A stretch of 64,000 nucleotides of DNA. Origin: Silene noctiflora. Taxonomy: Eukaryota; Streptophyta; Magnoliopsida; Caryophyllales; Caryophyllaceae. Shown piece by piece: positions 14,799 through 25,282 of the stretch; position 1 is the stretch's first letter, and each line of letters begins with the position of its first letter. The notes beneath the pieces are model-generated. The model was given only the letters and a program-made list of their open reading frames with translations, was not told the origin of the DNA and did not search any database. The stretch covers positions 66,214 through 130,213 of the forward strand of contig VHZZ01000025.1 of NCBI GenBank assembly GCA_009801015.1, read 5' to 3'. The position numbers and the translations under genes were made by a program.

Positions 14799-15540
14799 AA
14801 TATTACAGTATTTTCCGACAGAATCAGTTATTACGCTGCATTATTTTTTGAAAGCATAGAGACTACATAAAATATGATGGGCTGCATAATATATCGTCTT
14901 CTTCACGATGCTAACAATAAGGCTAGTAAACAAAATTGGGTGAAATAACTGTCAGTTGTCACCAACGAGTAGCAGCTAATTCTTTCCATGTGATGCTCAT
15001 TTCATCATTATTTTTTAAACCTATATAACCGCCTTCGGACTTTTTTAGAATGAGGGTGATTGTTACTAAAATAATAGATGCCAAATAAAGAAAAAGAGAA
15101 GGTAATGGTGACAGACTGATAGTTGAAGGAGGCAAAGGAGGAAGAGAAATTGAATAATATACCACGTCCCAATCATCAAGTTAAATAGTGCAAAGAATCC
15201 ACTGTTTCATCCGAACTTACACGGTAAGTCACATTATTAAACTTGAGTCAATACCTTAATTATCCAGTAAATGTATGGACAAAGAGAAGATTTCAAGAAA
15301 TTTGTGTTATGAAGAAGTCACAGAGACGACATAGACATTAAGATAAGGAGAAATCGGGGAAAGAAGTGGCGAAGAATTCAACCAAATTGTGCACATTTGG
15401 TAATCTTACAACTCGAAAAAAAAAAGGTATAAGCTTATTTGGGAAATAACCGAATTTTCACACGTATGAACAATCAGAGACTACATCTAATAACGTGGTG
15501 ATGTACAAATGGAATAATGAAATAGATAGCATAAGAAATG

Positions 15541-16374
15541 TCACCTTTTTCTCTTAGCATTGCCTGACGAACCAATAGTTGACGTTACATTTGTTGTGGC
15601 ACAACTATAAGATGGCGCAGATCCCAGACTTGCAACGCAATTAAGATTTTCAAAATCACAACCATTTAAATCATGACCATTTAAGGCTGCACCTTCCGAA
15701 GCTTTTCCATCATGAAGACAATAAATCTGATCACCACATTGTGCATTGCACGAGATCAAATAAGAACCAGGCAAGCTTGGATTACCAATGTTTTGGTAAG
15801 GATCGCCATTCTTAATCGGTCTTTGATACGGGAAAGACCCAATTTCCCCTTCAATTCTTCCCCTAATATCCACTAGAAGACACTTCAGCCTTGCAACCTC
15901 GGCCTCCAATGCCCCTTGACCCTGTAACCGCTTTAACAGTTGTTGATTCAAAGCTCTCAACTTGACAATCTCGTCCTCCAATGAGGCAGTATGAGCCTTC
16001 TTCTTTTGACGGTACTTTCGAACAGCTTCTCGGTTACCTCCTCGACCCCTCCCTCGTTTCTTACTACTTTGCTCCCCAGATTCAGCAGAATCGTCATTAT
16101 TACCACTCTTCTCCTCGCTTGTTGGAGGCACAATTTTCGTATGGACATGGAAGCAGGTGTGTGTATGAGTTAAATCGGGGCCTGGAGGGTTGCAAGTGTG
16201 TGTATGAGTACAAGCATGGGTATCTCTCAATAGTTCATCAAAGAAACTATCCATTGATCCACTACTTGGAATATCAATGTTTGTATTAGAAAGCAACTCT
16301 TTGTTCGAAAATTCAAGATCTCCATCGTCTACTAAAGGCATCCTCTTATTATCGTTAAAGTTGTCCTCTACCAT
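15541..16374 (-). CDS. bZIP19/23-like: bZIP19/bZIP23-type zinc-deficiency transcription factor
   Basis: This is a group F basic leucine zipper of the kind that switches on zinc transporter genes when zinc is scarce. The coding frame is a single exon of 277 residues from ATG at 16374. A Cys/His-rich zinc-sensing motif spans residues 53-80 (ACTHTHTCNPPGP and THTHTCFHVHTK), with all Cys and His of the family pattern visible. The basic region NREAVRKYRQKKK (114-126) is followed by a leucine zipper with Leu 132, 139 and 146. The family stretch LKCLLVDIRGRIEGEIGSFP follows. A 5'UTR intron (16380-17101) ends five bases before the ATG. The frame ends AKRKR then TGA, but AG|GTGACA at the stop could also be a splice donor, because Arabidopsis homologues continue after KRK. 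Confidence 0.95.
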   Translation of the reverse strand: MVEDNFNDNKRMPLVDDGDLEFSNKELLSNTNIDIPSSGSMDSFFDELLRDTHACTHTHTCNPPGPDLTHTHTCFHVHTKIVPPTSEEKSGNNDDSAESGEQSSKKRGRGRGGNREAVRKYRQKKKAHTASLEDEIVKLRALNQQLLKRLQGQGALEAEVARLKCLLVDIRGRIEGEIGSFPYQRPIKNGDPYQNIGNPSLPGSYLISCNAQCGDQIYCLHDGKASEGAALNGHDLNGCDFENLNCVASLGSAPSYSCATTNVTSTIGSSGNAKRKR

Positions 16375-16493
16375 TTGATCTATCAAAATTCAGCAGGAGA
16401 AATACAAATTAAGATCACTGAGTTCTACCCAAATACGATGTCATAACCACCATTTCTCAAGTAGGCAAACAATTCTCATAATAGACTTTACTA

Positions 16494-16599
16494 AATTCCC
16501 GATTACAATATCAACATTACCTCAATACCTCAAGGGCTCCCGCTTACTTAATTCCCGATTACAGCATCAACATTACCCCACTACCTCAAGGGGTCCCGC
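16494..16599. repeat. 50-bp diverged direct repeat in bZIP 5'UTR intron
   Basis: The segment 16494-16543 (AATTCCCGATTACAATATC onward) recurs at 16550-16599 with a handful of substitutions, an offset of 56 bp. Related wording (CCTCAAGGGGTCCCGC) appears near 56690 in the UPL3-like gene as CCTCAATAGCTCCCGC, so the unit may come from a dispersed repeat. Confidence 0.85.
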
Positions 16600-16692
16600 A
16601 GATTGCGAGATACCTTACACTATGTTAACAATACATGACCCAAAATGAAAATTACGTAGAGAATTTCATCGAATGACGGCCATTTCACGAAC

Positions 16693-16852
16693 CCAATTGG
16701 GAGTGGTGGATCTAGGGGGGCTAGTAGGGACGCTTGCCCCTAAACAATGGAAATTTTCGACTTTTAGCTAACATTTCGAATTTTTTTTTTCTAGTATACC
16801 TTATTCCATCACTAGTTCGACCCCTAACGGAAAATCCTGACTCCGCCACAGC
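16693..16852 (-). mobile_element. GGCGGAG-family MITE in bZIP 5'UTR intron
   Basis: Read on the minus strand the unit starts TGTGGCGGAGTCAGGATTTT and ends in CCCCCTAGATCCACCACTC, matching the inverted ends of the copies at 2741 and 24960. It is non-coding and lies wholly inside the 722-bp 5'UTR intron. Confidence 0.6.
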
Positions 16853-17101
16853 AGTACCAAACTCATCTACCAAATATTATGAGCAAAATATCACACATTT
16901 AGCGCCAACCCAACTAAAAACTTCCAATTCCACATTGAATTACACTGAAAACCCTAATCATAACTTACAATTCACAAATCAATTCTGAAATAGACATAGA
17001 TTAACAAAACAACCCAGAAACAAAAAACAATCATTGAACCAAATTGAAAGAAAACCCAGAAACAGGAAGCAAAATTTAAAAATAAAAACAAAAATTCATA
17101 C

Positions 17102-17200
17102 CAGAAAGATTCGAGGAATTATTAAAGGAGAGAGAAAAATGTGGGGTGAAGATGGTGGAAAATGATAAACCCTATAAAGATGATTGATTGAGAAAGGAAA
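17102..17200 (-). other. Likely 5'UTR exon of the bZIP gene
   Basis: On the minus strand a pyrimidine-rich leader ends TTTCTG|GTATGAAT, a good splice donor at 17101. The matching acceptor GATAG lies at 16380, just before the coding start. A telo-box (AAACCCTA, 17167-17174 on the plus strand) lies near the upstream end. The transcription start is not known, so the upstream limit is approximate. Confidence 0.55.
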
Positions 17201-17921
17201 GAGGGATCTTTTTGTATTTTTATTTATAATTATAGAAATGGCGACATTTCTAATCAGTGGACATGGCTTAAACTAGTTTCGATGGCCAGGGATGAACTTC
17301 TGCTCTAGATTCCTATAGTGCTGTTCACTGACACGAGTGGTGTGCTTCTGAGACGGTCTTACACGAAAATAAATTCCGTAAATATATTGATCAACTACTA
17401 AGAGAATAAAAGTTCCCAATAAATTTCCCTCTAAAATGGATCTGGTTAAATAAGGAAATAAGATTATGTTTTTATTAATCTATTATCTTTAATTAATATA
17501 TAATCTTTAATCATTATAATATTTTAATTAAAAAATAAAAGAAAACTGGTATAAATTTAAAAATTCGTATATGAAAAACCAATAAATTGATATTATTAGT
17601 TTTATATAAAAAAATTACTACGTACTTAATTCGTATTAAAAAAACTCATGAATTGATATTATTAATTTCGTGACAAAAAAAGTTTATAAAATTATTTGAT
17701 AAAATTTATAAATTGAAATCATTAGTTTTCTGATAATTTTTTTAATTAAAATACACATTTTGTTACTTTACTCAATTTTTTGATTAGTTTACCATATCAA
17801 TTTTTTATCCTCATATTAAAATATGAAAAATTATTAATAATATCAATTTTAAATATATAAATAATGCATTATAAACTAAATGACCTATAAATACCGCGCA
17901 TGTATGCGCGGGATCCATACT

Positions 17922-18038
17922 AGTTTTTTTTTTTTTTTTTTTTTTTTTTTGGTTCAAATGAGCGCACTATGTCGCGGGTGAGAATCGAACCTCCAACTTC
18001 ATGGTTGGGGTAAGAGAGCTCTTACAACTAGTATTAAT
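17922..18038 (-). repeat. SINE-like fragment with poly-A tail
   Basis: On the minus strand, GAGCTCTCTTACCCCAACC is followed by a B box GGTTCGATTCTC, a short GC-rich stretch and GAACC plus about 26 A. This is the 3' part of a tRNA-derived SINE. The 5' end with the A box seems cut off, close to where a MITE begins at 18040. Confidence 0.65.
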
Positions 18039-18039
18039 A

Positions 18040-18226
18040 CAAAGTGTTTTGCTTGTGACGGACACTACTGAAAACGGATAGTGCCCTTTCATAATAAGAC
18101 AATTGGCAGGGGAAATGAGGAGAAATGAAGCACTCTATGGATAGTGCTACTTGTTGCATATTGTGAGAGAGACATTATCCCTCTTCAACTTATGACGTAT
18201 AATGTCCGTATTGAATGAGAATTTGT
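18040..18226 (+). mobile_element. Compound-hairpin MITE, copy A
   Basis: The unit starts CAAAGTGTTTTGCTTGTGAC and ends GAATGAGAATTTGTT. Inside it, GGACACTA...TAGTGCC and ATAATAAGACAATTGGCAGG-type wording recur as smaller inverted segments, so the element is a hairpin with hairpins inside. Copies at 18738, 19582, 28117, 28879 and 33721 share this plan. It is non-coding. Confidence 0.75.
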
Positions 18227-18567
18227 TATATTAAAATGGGTCAAATTAGGAATGTTATTCTATATGATCTTTTCATTGACTCTTGGGACATTCAAATTAG
18301 GAATGCTATTCTATATGACCTTTTTTATCGACCCTTGGACATTCAATTTTATTTCATCTATTCTATATGACCGTTTTGTAACCGTTTTAAACCAGAATTT
18401 GTGTACAAATATTTGTTAAAACAATACATTTTTGACAACTTTTTTTTTTTTTTTTTTTTAAATTTCTATAAGCAATGTTTTCTTTTACGGAGTAGATAGC
18501 TGAAATTGGTTTTACATAATGCTGTATAAAACCATTTTATAAAATACAAGGTCTTGCTTAAGATGAC

Positions 18568-18599
18568 CACTATCCGTCTTAACCTTAAGACGGATAGTG
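18568..18599. repeat. Perfect 15-bp palindrome arms, MITE fragment
   Basis: CACTATCCGTCTTAA is followed after two bases by its exact reverse complement. The sequence downstream (AATGAGAATTTGTAT) is the terminal wording of the compound-hairpin MITE family, so this is a fragment of a related element. Confidence 0.8.
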
Positions 18600-18737
18600 A
18601 CGTTCGTAAATGAGAATTTGTATTTATAAAATAGTCCGTATAAACAACTACGAGTAAATGATTACAAAAAGTCATGGATTAAGCCTTTTCAACACTCTAA
18701 CATAGTTTATACTTTATATAGGAGGTAATACATTTAT

Positions 18738-18908
18738 CAAAGTGTCTTGCTTGTGACAGACACTATCCGTCATAAGCTGAAGATAGATAGTGTATTTCTC
18801 ACAATAAGGCAAGTGGAAGAGCAAGTGGGAGAGAAATGGAGCACTCCATCGATGGTGCAACTTGCATATTGTGAAACGGACACTATCCATCTTCAATGAG
18901 AATTTGGG
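18738..18908 (+). mobile_element. Compound-hairpin MITE, copy B
   Basis: The unit starts CAAAGTGTCTTGCTTGTGAC and ends TTCAATGAGAATTTGGG. GACACTATCCGTC near the left is answered by inner TAGATAGTG and by ACGGACACTATCC near the right; CACAATAAGGCAAGTGG pairs with inner CAACTTGCATATTGTG. It is the best-preserved copy on the plus strand. Confidence 0.8.
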
Positions 18909-18978
18909 TACATTTATAGCTTTAGGATGTATTTTAAATTTCAAAATAGTCTTCTCAATTGTAAATTGTCGCCCAAAA

Positions 18979-18982
<4 letters not shown>

Positions 18983-19020
<38 letters not shown>
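18983..19020. repeat. AT dinucleotide microsatellite
   Basis: A run of about 16 AT units directly follows a poly-A run. Confidence 0.95.
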
Positions 19021-19022
<2 letters not shown>

Positions 19023-19581
19023 CAATCGCAAAAAATAGAGAAAAGTGTGACAAACTTTACCAAAAATTGATAATTTTAGTATTAAGGAAAAAAAAGGACG
19101 AAAAGCCTAAATTATTATTATAGGTAAAATGAGAAAAGAAAACTTGTATTTCTATTCTTTTAGTTGGTCTTGCTTTAGACGGGTAATTTTGGTTTGAAAT
19201 AATAAGACACGATTTTGTAACCATTTTACAACTAAATGTGACTATTATCAAAAAACAAGTTACAATAAGCTATGATACTAGTTATACTATTGTGGTTATA
19301 TTTAATTATAAAATAATCATAAATGTCTATTAAAACTTGAGACGTAATGTGACGGTTTGAAACAATAATCGGTGATATACGCAAATTTGTGTTCAAAATT
19401 GTGGTATAGAAATATTTTCAGAGTTCACGAGTTACGTTACTTTACGTCACGTGCAGTTTGATGAGTGGGATATTTTCTTGTTTAGGGACATACGGAGCAC
19501 TTTAGTTGATGGAATGACTTCATGTATTCGCTACATTTTAGAAACGAAAGTGTCAACTTGTTTTATGTTTGATTTAGCGCA

Positions 19582-19662
19582 ATACCTTGAAGACCGACAC
19601 TATCTGTCATAAGCTGAAGATGAATAGTGTCTCTCTCACAATATGCTAGTGATACTATCTAT
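19582..19662 (+). mobile_element. Compound-hairpin MITE, truncated copy C
   Basis: CTTGAAGACCGACACTATC is followed by CATAAGCTGAAGATGAATAG and TGTCTCTCTCACAATATGC, the left and central wording of the family. The right half is missing. Confidence 0.65.
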
Positions 19663-20030
19663 TGAAAAGAATCTGAGCGTCTTTATAATAAAATTTTAAC
19701 TCAAAATATTATATTGAAACTCCAAAATAATACATATAAACTCAATAAGATTTTAATTTTAACACCTAAAAATTAAAATGTAAATCAAAATTTTTAAAAA
19801 CTCGAAATAAATTACATATAAGCATTGTGAAATGTGTCATTATGAGACTGTTCATTGGGCTTCCAAAATGTGGAATCTCATGACCAGCCCAACATCTTGG
19901 ACCAAACACTAATCAACATATACCAATAACATTATAGCCTTATTGGGCCGTTTCATGACCAACCCAACATCTTTCAGTTTGCCTCTAATTCATTTCATTC
20001 CGGTTAAAGTGTTTTTTTTTTTTAACTTAT

Positions 20031-20117
20031 TCTCTATTTCATTCATTCGTTTACCTTTAATTAAATTATCCTTAAAAAAAAAAAAAAAAATAAACAAGTG
20101 ATTTCGATGGAGGGAAT
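20031..20117. mobile_element. Small Stowaway-like MITE
   Basis: The left end TCTCTATTTCATTCATTCG with TTTACCTTTA is answered by AATAAACAAGTGATTTCG and GATGGAGGGAATA on the right, around a poly-A spacer. The plan matches the small element at 8833. Confidence 0.5.
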
Positions 20118-21221
20118 ACTTTATATGGATGAAAGCATTACCAAAAAATAGAATATCGAGATGATAAAAGAACTAAAGTATAAATTAAATTTTACTATTA
20201 GCTACAACCTATTATCTTGTATTTGTGTTTTCTTCCCACTTCACACATTTTCTTTCACATAAGGAGATAAGAAGATAAGATAGGATATGTCCTCTTCCTT
20301 TTGATGAATAATATGAATTAAATTGATTTGATCTAAATCTACACGACCAGAACTGAATTCAACTTCGCTGGTGATACTAGACCTAACTTGAGCTGAATCG
20401 AATTTAACGTATGACCTAATTTGAATTTAATTGAACTCAAATAATCTTAAACTAAGTCCAAAGGAACAAGACCTGCACAACCTATACTCCATTAAAATTC
20501 AATTGGAATTTTTAAATCTAAGCTCTAATGATTATCATCGACCAATTATACTAGCAATTACATACGAATAACTTTAATTTAGTGGCGAAGATAGTGAAAT
20601 TCACATTATCATAATCCCACAAATAAAATGAAACTATATAAGATGATTCTTCACCTCTTATATAATGAGATAACTATTACGAGCACTTTATTTAAGTTTT
20701 TGAAGATTAATTTAGGACTTCTTTTGGTAAAATGAGATTCTTGCTCTCTTTCTAAAGTTAACAAGCCTTGCTTATGGCAGTGTTTGTCACAGCTTGTTAC
20801 ATCTCACAATCCCTTTTTCGTTTTAACATTATTTTAATTAATTGTGACTTGAGAGCAACGTCATAACTGACGACCATCACAAGTATTTTTTTATTTTTTC
20901 CTAAAATAGTGTAAGGTCAATGAGATTAAAAGTGGGTGGAAATTGAGAATGTGCCTTTTGGCTTTGATGGTAAGACACTAAAGATACTAGATTTCAAACT
21001 TGATGCATATAGACACATATAGTTTATATCATCATAAACTACATAGTACAAACTCACATGCTAACTACACAAAAATGTCCCCAATTCTCTCAATAATCAA
21101 CTCAATTCCCTGTTGATTTAATCAATCCAAGTATCCGAACCGACCCACCTCACAAACGGGCGCAACCATATTATTTTCCCTCAATGCTATACAAAAAACA
21201 CAAAGTGGAAAAATAAAGTAG

Positions 21222-24200
21222 CTAATCAATACTACATCTGCCTTTGAGAAAGTCCTCTAAACAAGGGCTATGGATTCTCTCAAGGCTACTAAACGACGTA
21301 AAATCGTCCTGATCAATGTCGAGGAGTGCTAGGCTCAAATGCGATTGCTTTGCGCTTGAGTTTTGGTAAACCTCGTCATCATCCTCGTTGTCATTGTCGT
21401 CATTGACATCATCAAGGTTGTTCGTCTCCCCCTTTTCGTGCTCATACACATGAGCCTTGGCCCATGACTCCACATTTTCCTCTCCTTTTAACAATTTCAG
21501 AATCTATGTTCACAAGTTGACAAATATACAAAAACAGTGTATTAGATATAAATAAAGCCACTTTTATTATTATAAAGTAAGCGATAAGCGACATGTTGGC
21601 GTAGAGCCGGAGAATCACTTGGATGCATGATGTATCATAGTTTCACATTATATAACACTGTAAACAGATGGGAATATTAGGGACCTACGGTTAGACCTGA
21701 TAAACGGGTCATTTCGGGATCAATTGTTTTGGCCTTTCGAGTGCCAGTTGCACTGTCATCGGGTCATTTAAGGTAACATGATTTTGTTCCATCGTTGCAG
21801 ACTGGGTTTTATATCTGAATCGGGACTGTTAACGTTTTCCATTCAAATTAGGCATTTCGGACAACCCTATTTTCGGGTTCAAGTTGGTCACGGATTGGAG
21901 CCGGACTATTGAGGTCATGTCGGTTTTGTCAGGTCTACTACGTGATACATAGTTACACCCAACATATGTCATGATGAATACCGCAATGACCTGGGTCACT
22001 GAGGGATCAGATACTGTCATTGGGTCATTTAAGGTACATGATTTTGTTCAACTGTTGCAGACCGGGTTATATTTGAATCGGGACTATTGACGTTTTCCAT
22101 TCAAATTAGGCATTTCGGACAATTATAATCCATTTCTTGAGCCGGGCTATTGAGATGGTGTGAGTTCTGTCAGGTCTACCTAAACCCATCATATGTCATG
22201 ATAAAAACCGGCTTTATCGGAAATTGAAATGTTACCTGGGCCATAGTAGGACGAAGCCTAGCCGCCCTTGTCAAGCAAAGGGTAGCTGCAAGGACCATCC
22301 TCTGCATTTGGCACTCATTAAAGTTTCCTCTCAAATTTGGGTCCAGAATTCCACTTAGTTTTCCACTTTCTAGTATTGGTTTTGCCTGATTCATTTGTCA
22401 ACATCAAAATAATAGTGATATTAAGCTACCAAAAACAACATTAATAATAGACGACTCTAATTCCGGTACTAAAAATTGATGTATGATATTAAGACGGAAA
22501 TAATTACTTACCCACATAACCAAACTCTCTTGTCCCTTGCATGAATTAATCGGTTTCTTGCCTGATAACAATTCAAGAAGAACCACTCCAAATGAGTACA
22601 CATCAAGCTTGTCGGTCACCTTGCCGTACATGAAATATTCCGGTGCTAGGTACCCAAATGTGCCTACCACATCGGTGTAGGTTTCGAAACATGATGCATT
22701 TGGACCCCATATTGCTAGCCCGAAATCTGACAACTACAACCAAATAACAAAAAATTTTACAGTTAACAAAATGAGAGTATGAGACGAGCTTTTAAAGCAG
22801 CCGATTAACCTTATAATAATAAAGTGATGAGGAATATGTAACAAGTTCGTTTGGTTTTACATGTGAGATCGTCTTGTAGGATTTAGTTCATGCTTAAAGC
22901 ACACTACATTTACCTGAGGTTCAAAGTTGTCAGACAGTAAAATGTTCGACGATTTGACATCTCTATGAATGATTGGCCTGGAACAGCCCGTGTGCAGATA
23001 CAGGAGGGCCTCTGCTATCCCTACTGCAACATTATACCTAACTTCCCATGATAGTACAGATTTTTCTTTGTTGTCGGCTGTTCAAATTGAAGCAAAAAAA
23101 AATCATCAGAATGAGGCCTTCTTAGTCACTTAAACAAGCAATGATAAAAACCGATTAACAACCCGACTCAGATCAGAATTATGACTCGACTTATAACGAG
23201 GAACGACTATATAAAGAAGCAATGGGAATTGATTAAGATGAGATTTTTACCATGTAAGTTTTCTTCTAAGCTTCCTTTTGACATGTAATCATATACACAG
23301 ATTAGCTCGCTGTTGTCGACACAAACACCGAGCAAGGGTGTAATATGTCTGTGTTTCAAGGAAGAAATGATATTAACTTCAAGAGAGAAATCCCTCCATG
23401 CTTGTTTTGATGACTTTAGAACCTTGACAGCAACTTGTTTACCATCAAGAAAATTGCCTTTGTAAACTCTGCTACACCCTCCTTTCCCTATCAAATTCCC
23501 TGCATAAACCAAACCAATAAGAAACCGTAAATTCTTGTCAAAACATCATTCAGAAACCGTAAAATCATAAACACCATCAATCCATCATCAACTGTAAGAC
23601 TGTCTTAACCAAAACATGGTATTCAGACAAGAATGTAACTAACCTGCAGAGAAATGTGAAGTCGCGTGGCATAAAACCTCGTAGCTAAACCAAGTGAACT
23701 CCAAAAAATTCGACTCAAACTGTATTCCGTGTTCCTCTAGCCATTCATTCCACAATGACTGATCACTCTTCGTACTAAATACTCCATCACAACTACTATC
23801 CCTCCCTACAGGACTGTCTGACTTGCTAGAACAAGAATCACCACTACTACTTTGAGGAGTATCGGGTGGTGTTCGGTCAGGCAAGCCCATAGCCCATTGA
23901 ACCACCGACATTTTCCGAGAATCCAACGCTTTTTGGGTTGGAAGGCTCGTTCTTCGAAGCAAAGGCCAACCAGGCCTTTGTTCTGTGATAGGAGGACTCT
24001 CCATATTAAAGCTAACTGATCTTTCCGGAGTTCTTTTTCCGACACTTGAATCGGTTTCTAATGACTCCGAATCTCCAACCTCCGATTGAACTCTGCCCGG
24101 GTTTTCGGATTTATGAATGCTTGCTTTGAGATCTTTAGACCCTACATGAATCATATCACATTATTCAACCACATGAAAACTTCAAAAATATAAAGACAAT

Positions 24201-25282
24201 ATAGGACAACAACAATTATTGAGTACTAAATGAAATGTTTAACTAAAAGGGACCGTCTCACAGAGTAAGACAGTCTTATTCTATAATTTGTATTACGGCG
24301 AAAACTAACCATTAGAGCCCCTTCTTTTGAAGATAACTTTGCCATTATGGACAGTAAACACTTCAGTTGTTGATGACAAATGTTTGGTACAATATTTGGC
24401 AGTTGATACCCAACTCCTGAAATTAAATTAGCTGCTTAACTAATCAGATTATAACAATATAACAAATACTTTTATTACATAAATAAATATCTCATTAAAA
24501 CATTATCTTTTATGTTTTTTTTTTAATAAAATTAAAAAAAAAAAAAAAAAATCTTACCCAAGTGCTCCAAATTTGCTAATCCCAAGAATTACAGCTACTG
24601 CAGCACAATCTTTTGCCTCTTTTACCAAACTTTTTTTAATTGATTTTCCAAATAATAACTTTCCACTAAGCTTCACCTGAAAAAAAAAAAACATGAATAT
24701 TTCATTAATTTTTATTTTTTTTTAAAATCAGAGAAAACAGAGGAAAAAAGAGTAAAAATAAACCCACCTTGTTAATTTCACATAATCCTTTATAATTCTT
24801 CAAATAATCATCCAACAATTTCTGCTCCTTACATGCATCACCTATATCATACAACAAAAATGCAACAACAAAAAACCTTAGCACTGTACTCCCACCAGAA
24901 CACGAGGTCAATTAATATGAATCATTCAAATAAGAAACATAAAACATAAAACATAAAATCACTGGCGGAGTCAGGAATTGACCCAAGCAGGGTGAAAAAT
25001 CAGGGAAACTCGAAAAATGTGTGAAATTTTTAACTAATAACTTTGAAATTTCTGAACGCCAGCAAGGACGAGCGCCCCTGTTAGCCCCTAGCTCCACCAT
25101 GGCATAAAACATAATATTTTACCTGAATTTTTTGAAACATGAATAGCAACAACATGATCTTGAGGCTTAGCAACCATAACAAGAGCCCAATCAAGTAACT
25201 CTTTGCTTTCATTATCAAATCTTATTCCTACCAATAATTTCCTTGTTTGATCAAATCCTTTATTTTCCTTCACAATTGTCAT
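21222..25282 (-). CDS. USP-domain receptor-like cytoplasmic kinase
   Basis: This is a predicted serine/threonine kinase without membrane segment, of the plant family with an N-terminal universal-stress-protein-like domain. Ten exons in one frame encode 674 residues: 25282-25123, 24841-24768, 24676-24558, 24416-24310, 24141-23644, 23499-23251, 23077-22914, 22733-22512, 22385-22236, 21503-21222. Residues 1-153 form the USP-like domain ([20 protein letters not shown]). A serine-rich linker follows. The kinase has the glycine loop GKGGCSRVY (324-332), catalytic Lys 345 in [12 protein letters not shown] (440-447), DFG (460-462) and APE (487-489), so it looks active. The tail after residue 582 is acidic. 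Its position between bZIP and E2/ROP genes matches its Arabidopsis homologues. Substrates are not known to me. Confidence 0.93.
21694..22203 (+). repeat. GGGTCA-word repeat with 261-bp tandem duplication in kinase intron 9
   Basis: The unit opens GACCTGATAAACGGGTCATT, like the copies at 3463 and 31688. From 21752 the text ACTGTCATCGGGTCATTTAA onward is repeated from 22013 with about 85-90% agreement and some indels. Near the first copy's end, ATGACCTGGGTCAC resembles the true exon-9 donor region ATGTTACCTGGGCCAT, so the duplication may have taken in a few bases of exon 9. Confidence 0.8.
24960..25099 (+). mobile_element. GGCGGAG-family MITE in kinase intron 1
   Basis: The unit starts CACTGGCGGAGTCAGGAATT and ends CCCCTAGCTCCACCATGG. 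The GGCGGAG and CTCCACC ends are inverted repeats. It fills about half of the 281-bp first intron. Confidence 0.65.

Larger units (their letters stand above)
13365..15540. other. Stretch downstream of the bZIP gene
   Basis: This stretch lies between the MSI-like gene (+) and the bZIP gene (-), beyond the stops of both. It holds a patch of GCGAATT words (13555-13800), a three-unit tandem repeat (13992-14165), a 54-bp hairpin (14745-14798) and a minus-strand open frame at 14299-14569 that could be an alternative last exon of the bZIP gene. No independent gene was recognised. Confidence 0.6.
17203..21221. other. Gene-free stretch between bZIP and kinase genes
   Basis: This 4-kb stretch holds a SINE-like fragment, three or four copies of the compound-hairpin MITE family, an AT microsatellite and a small Stowaway-like element, listed separately. 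Degenerate GAACTGAATTCAAC words lie near 20340-20460. No protein homology or exon chain was seen. The poly-A site of the kinase gene should fall near its 3' edge. Confidence 0.65.

Noticed and set aside
15981-16289. Plus-strand open frames of 102 and 60 residues
   Set aside because: They are antisense shadows of the bZIP coding exon.
17950-18020. tRNA gene reading of the GGTTCGATTCTC segment
   Set aside because: Only a B box is present; no cloverleaf can be drawn and a poly-A tail follows, so it is a SINE fragment.
23305-23325. GTGTCGACAA, close to the zinc-deficiency element RTGTCGACAY
   Set aside because: It lies in a kinase coding exon and fails the last position, so a role for the neighbouring bZIP is not supported.
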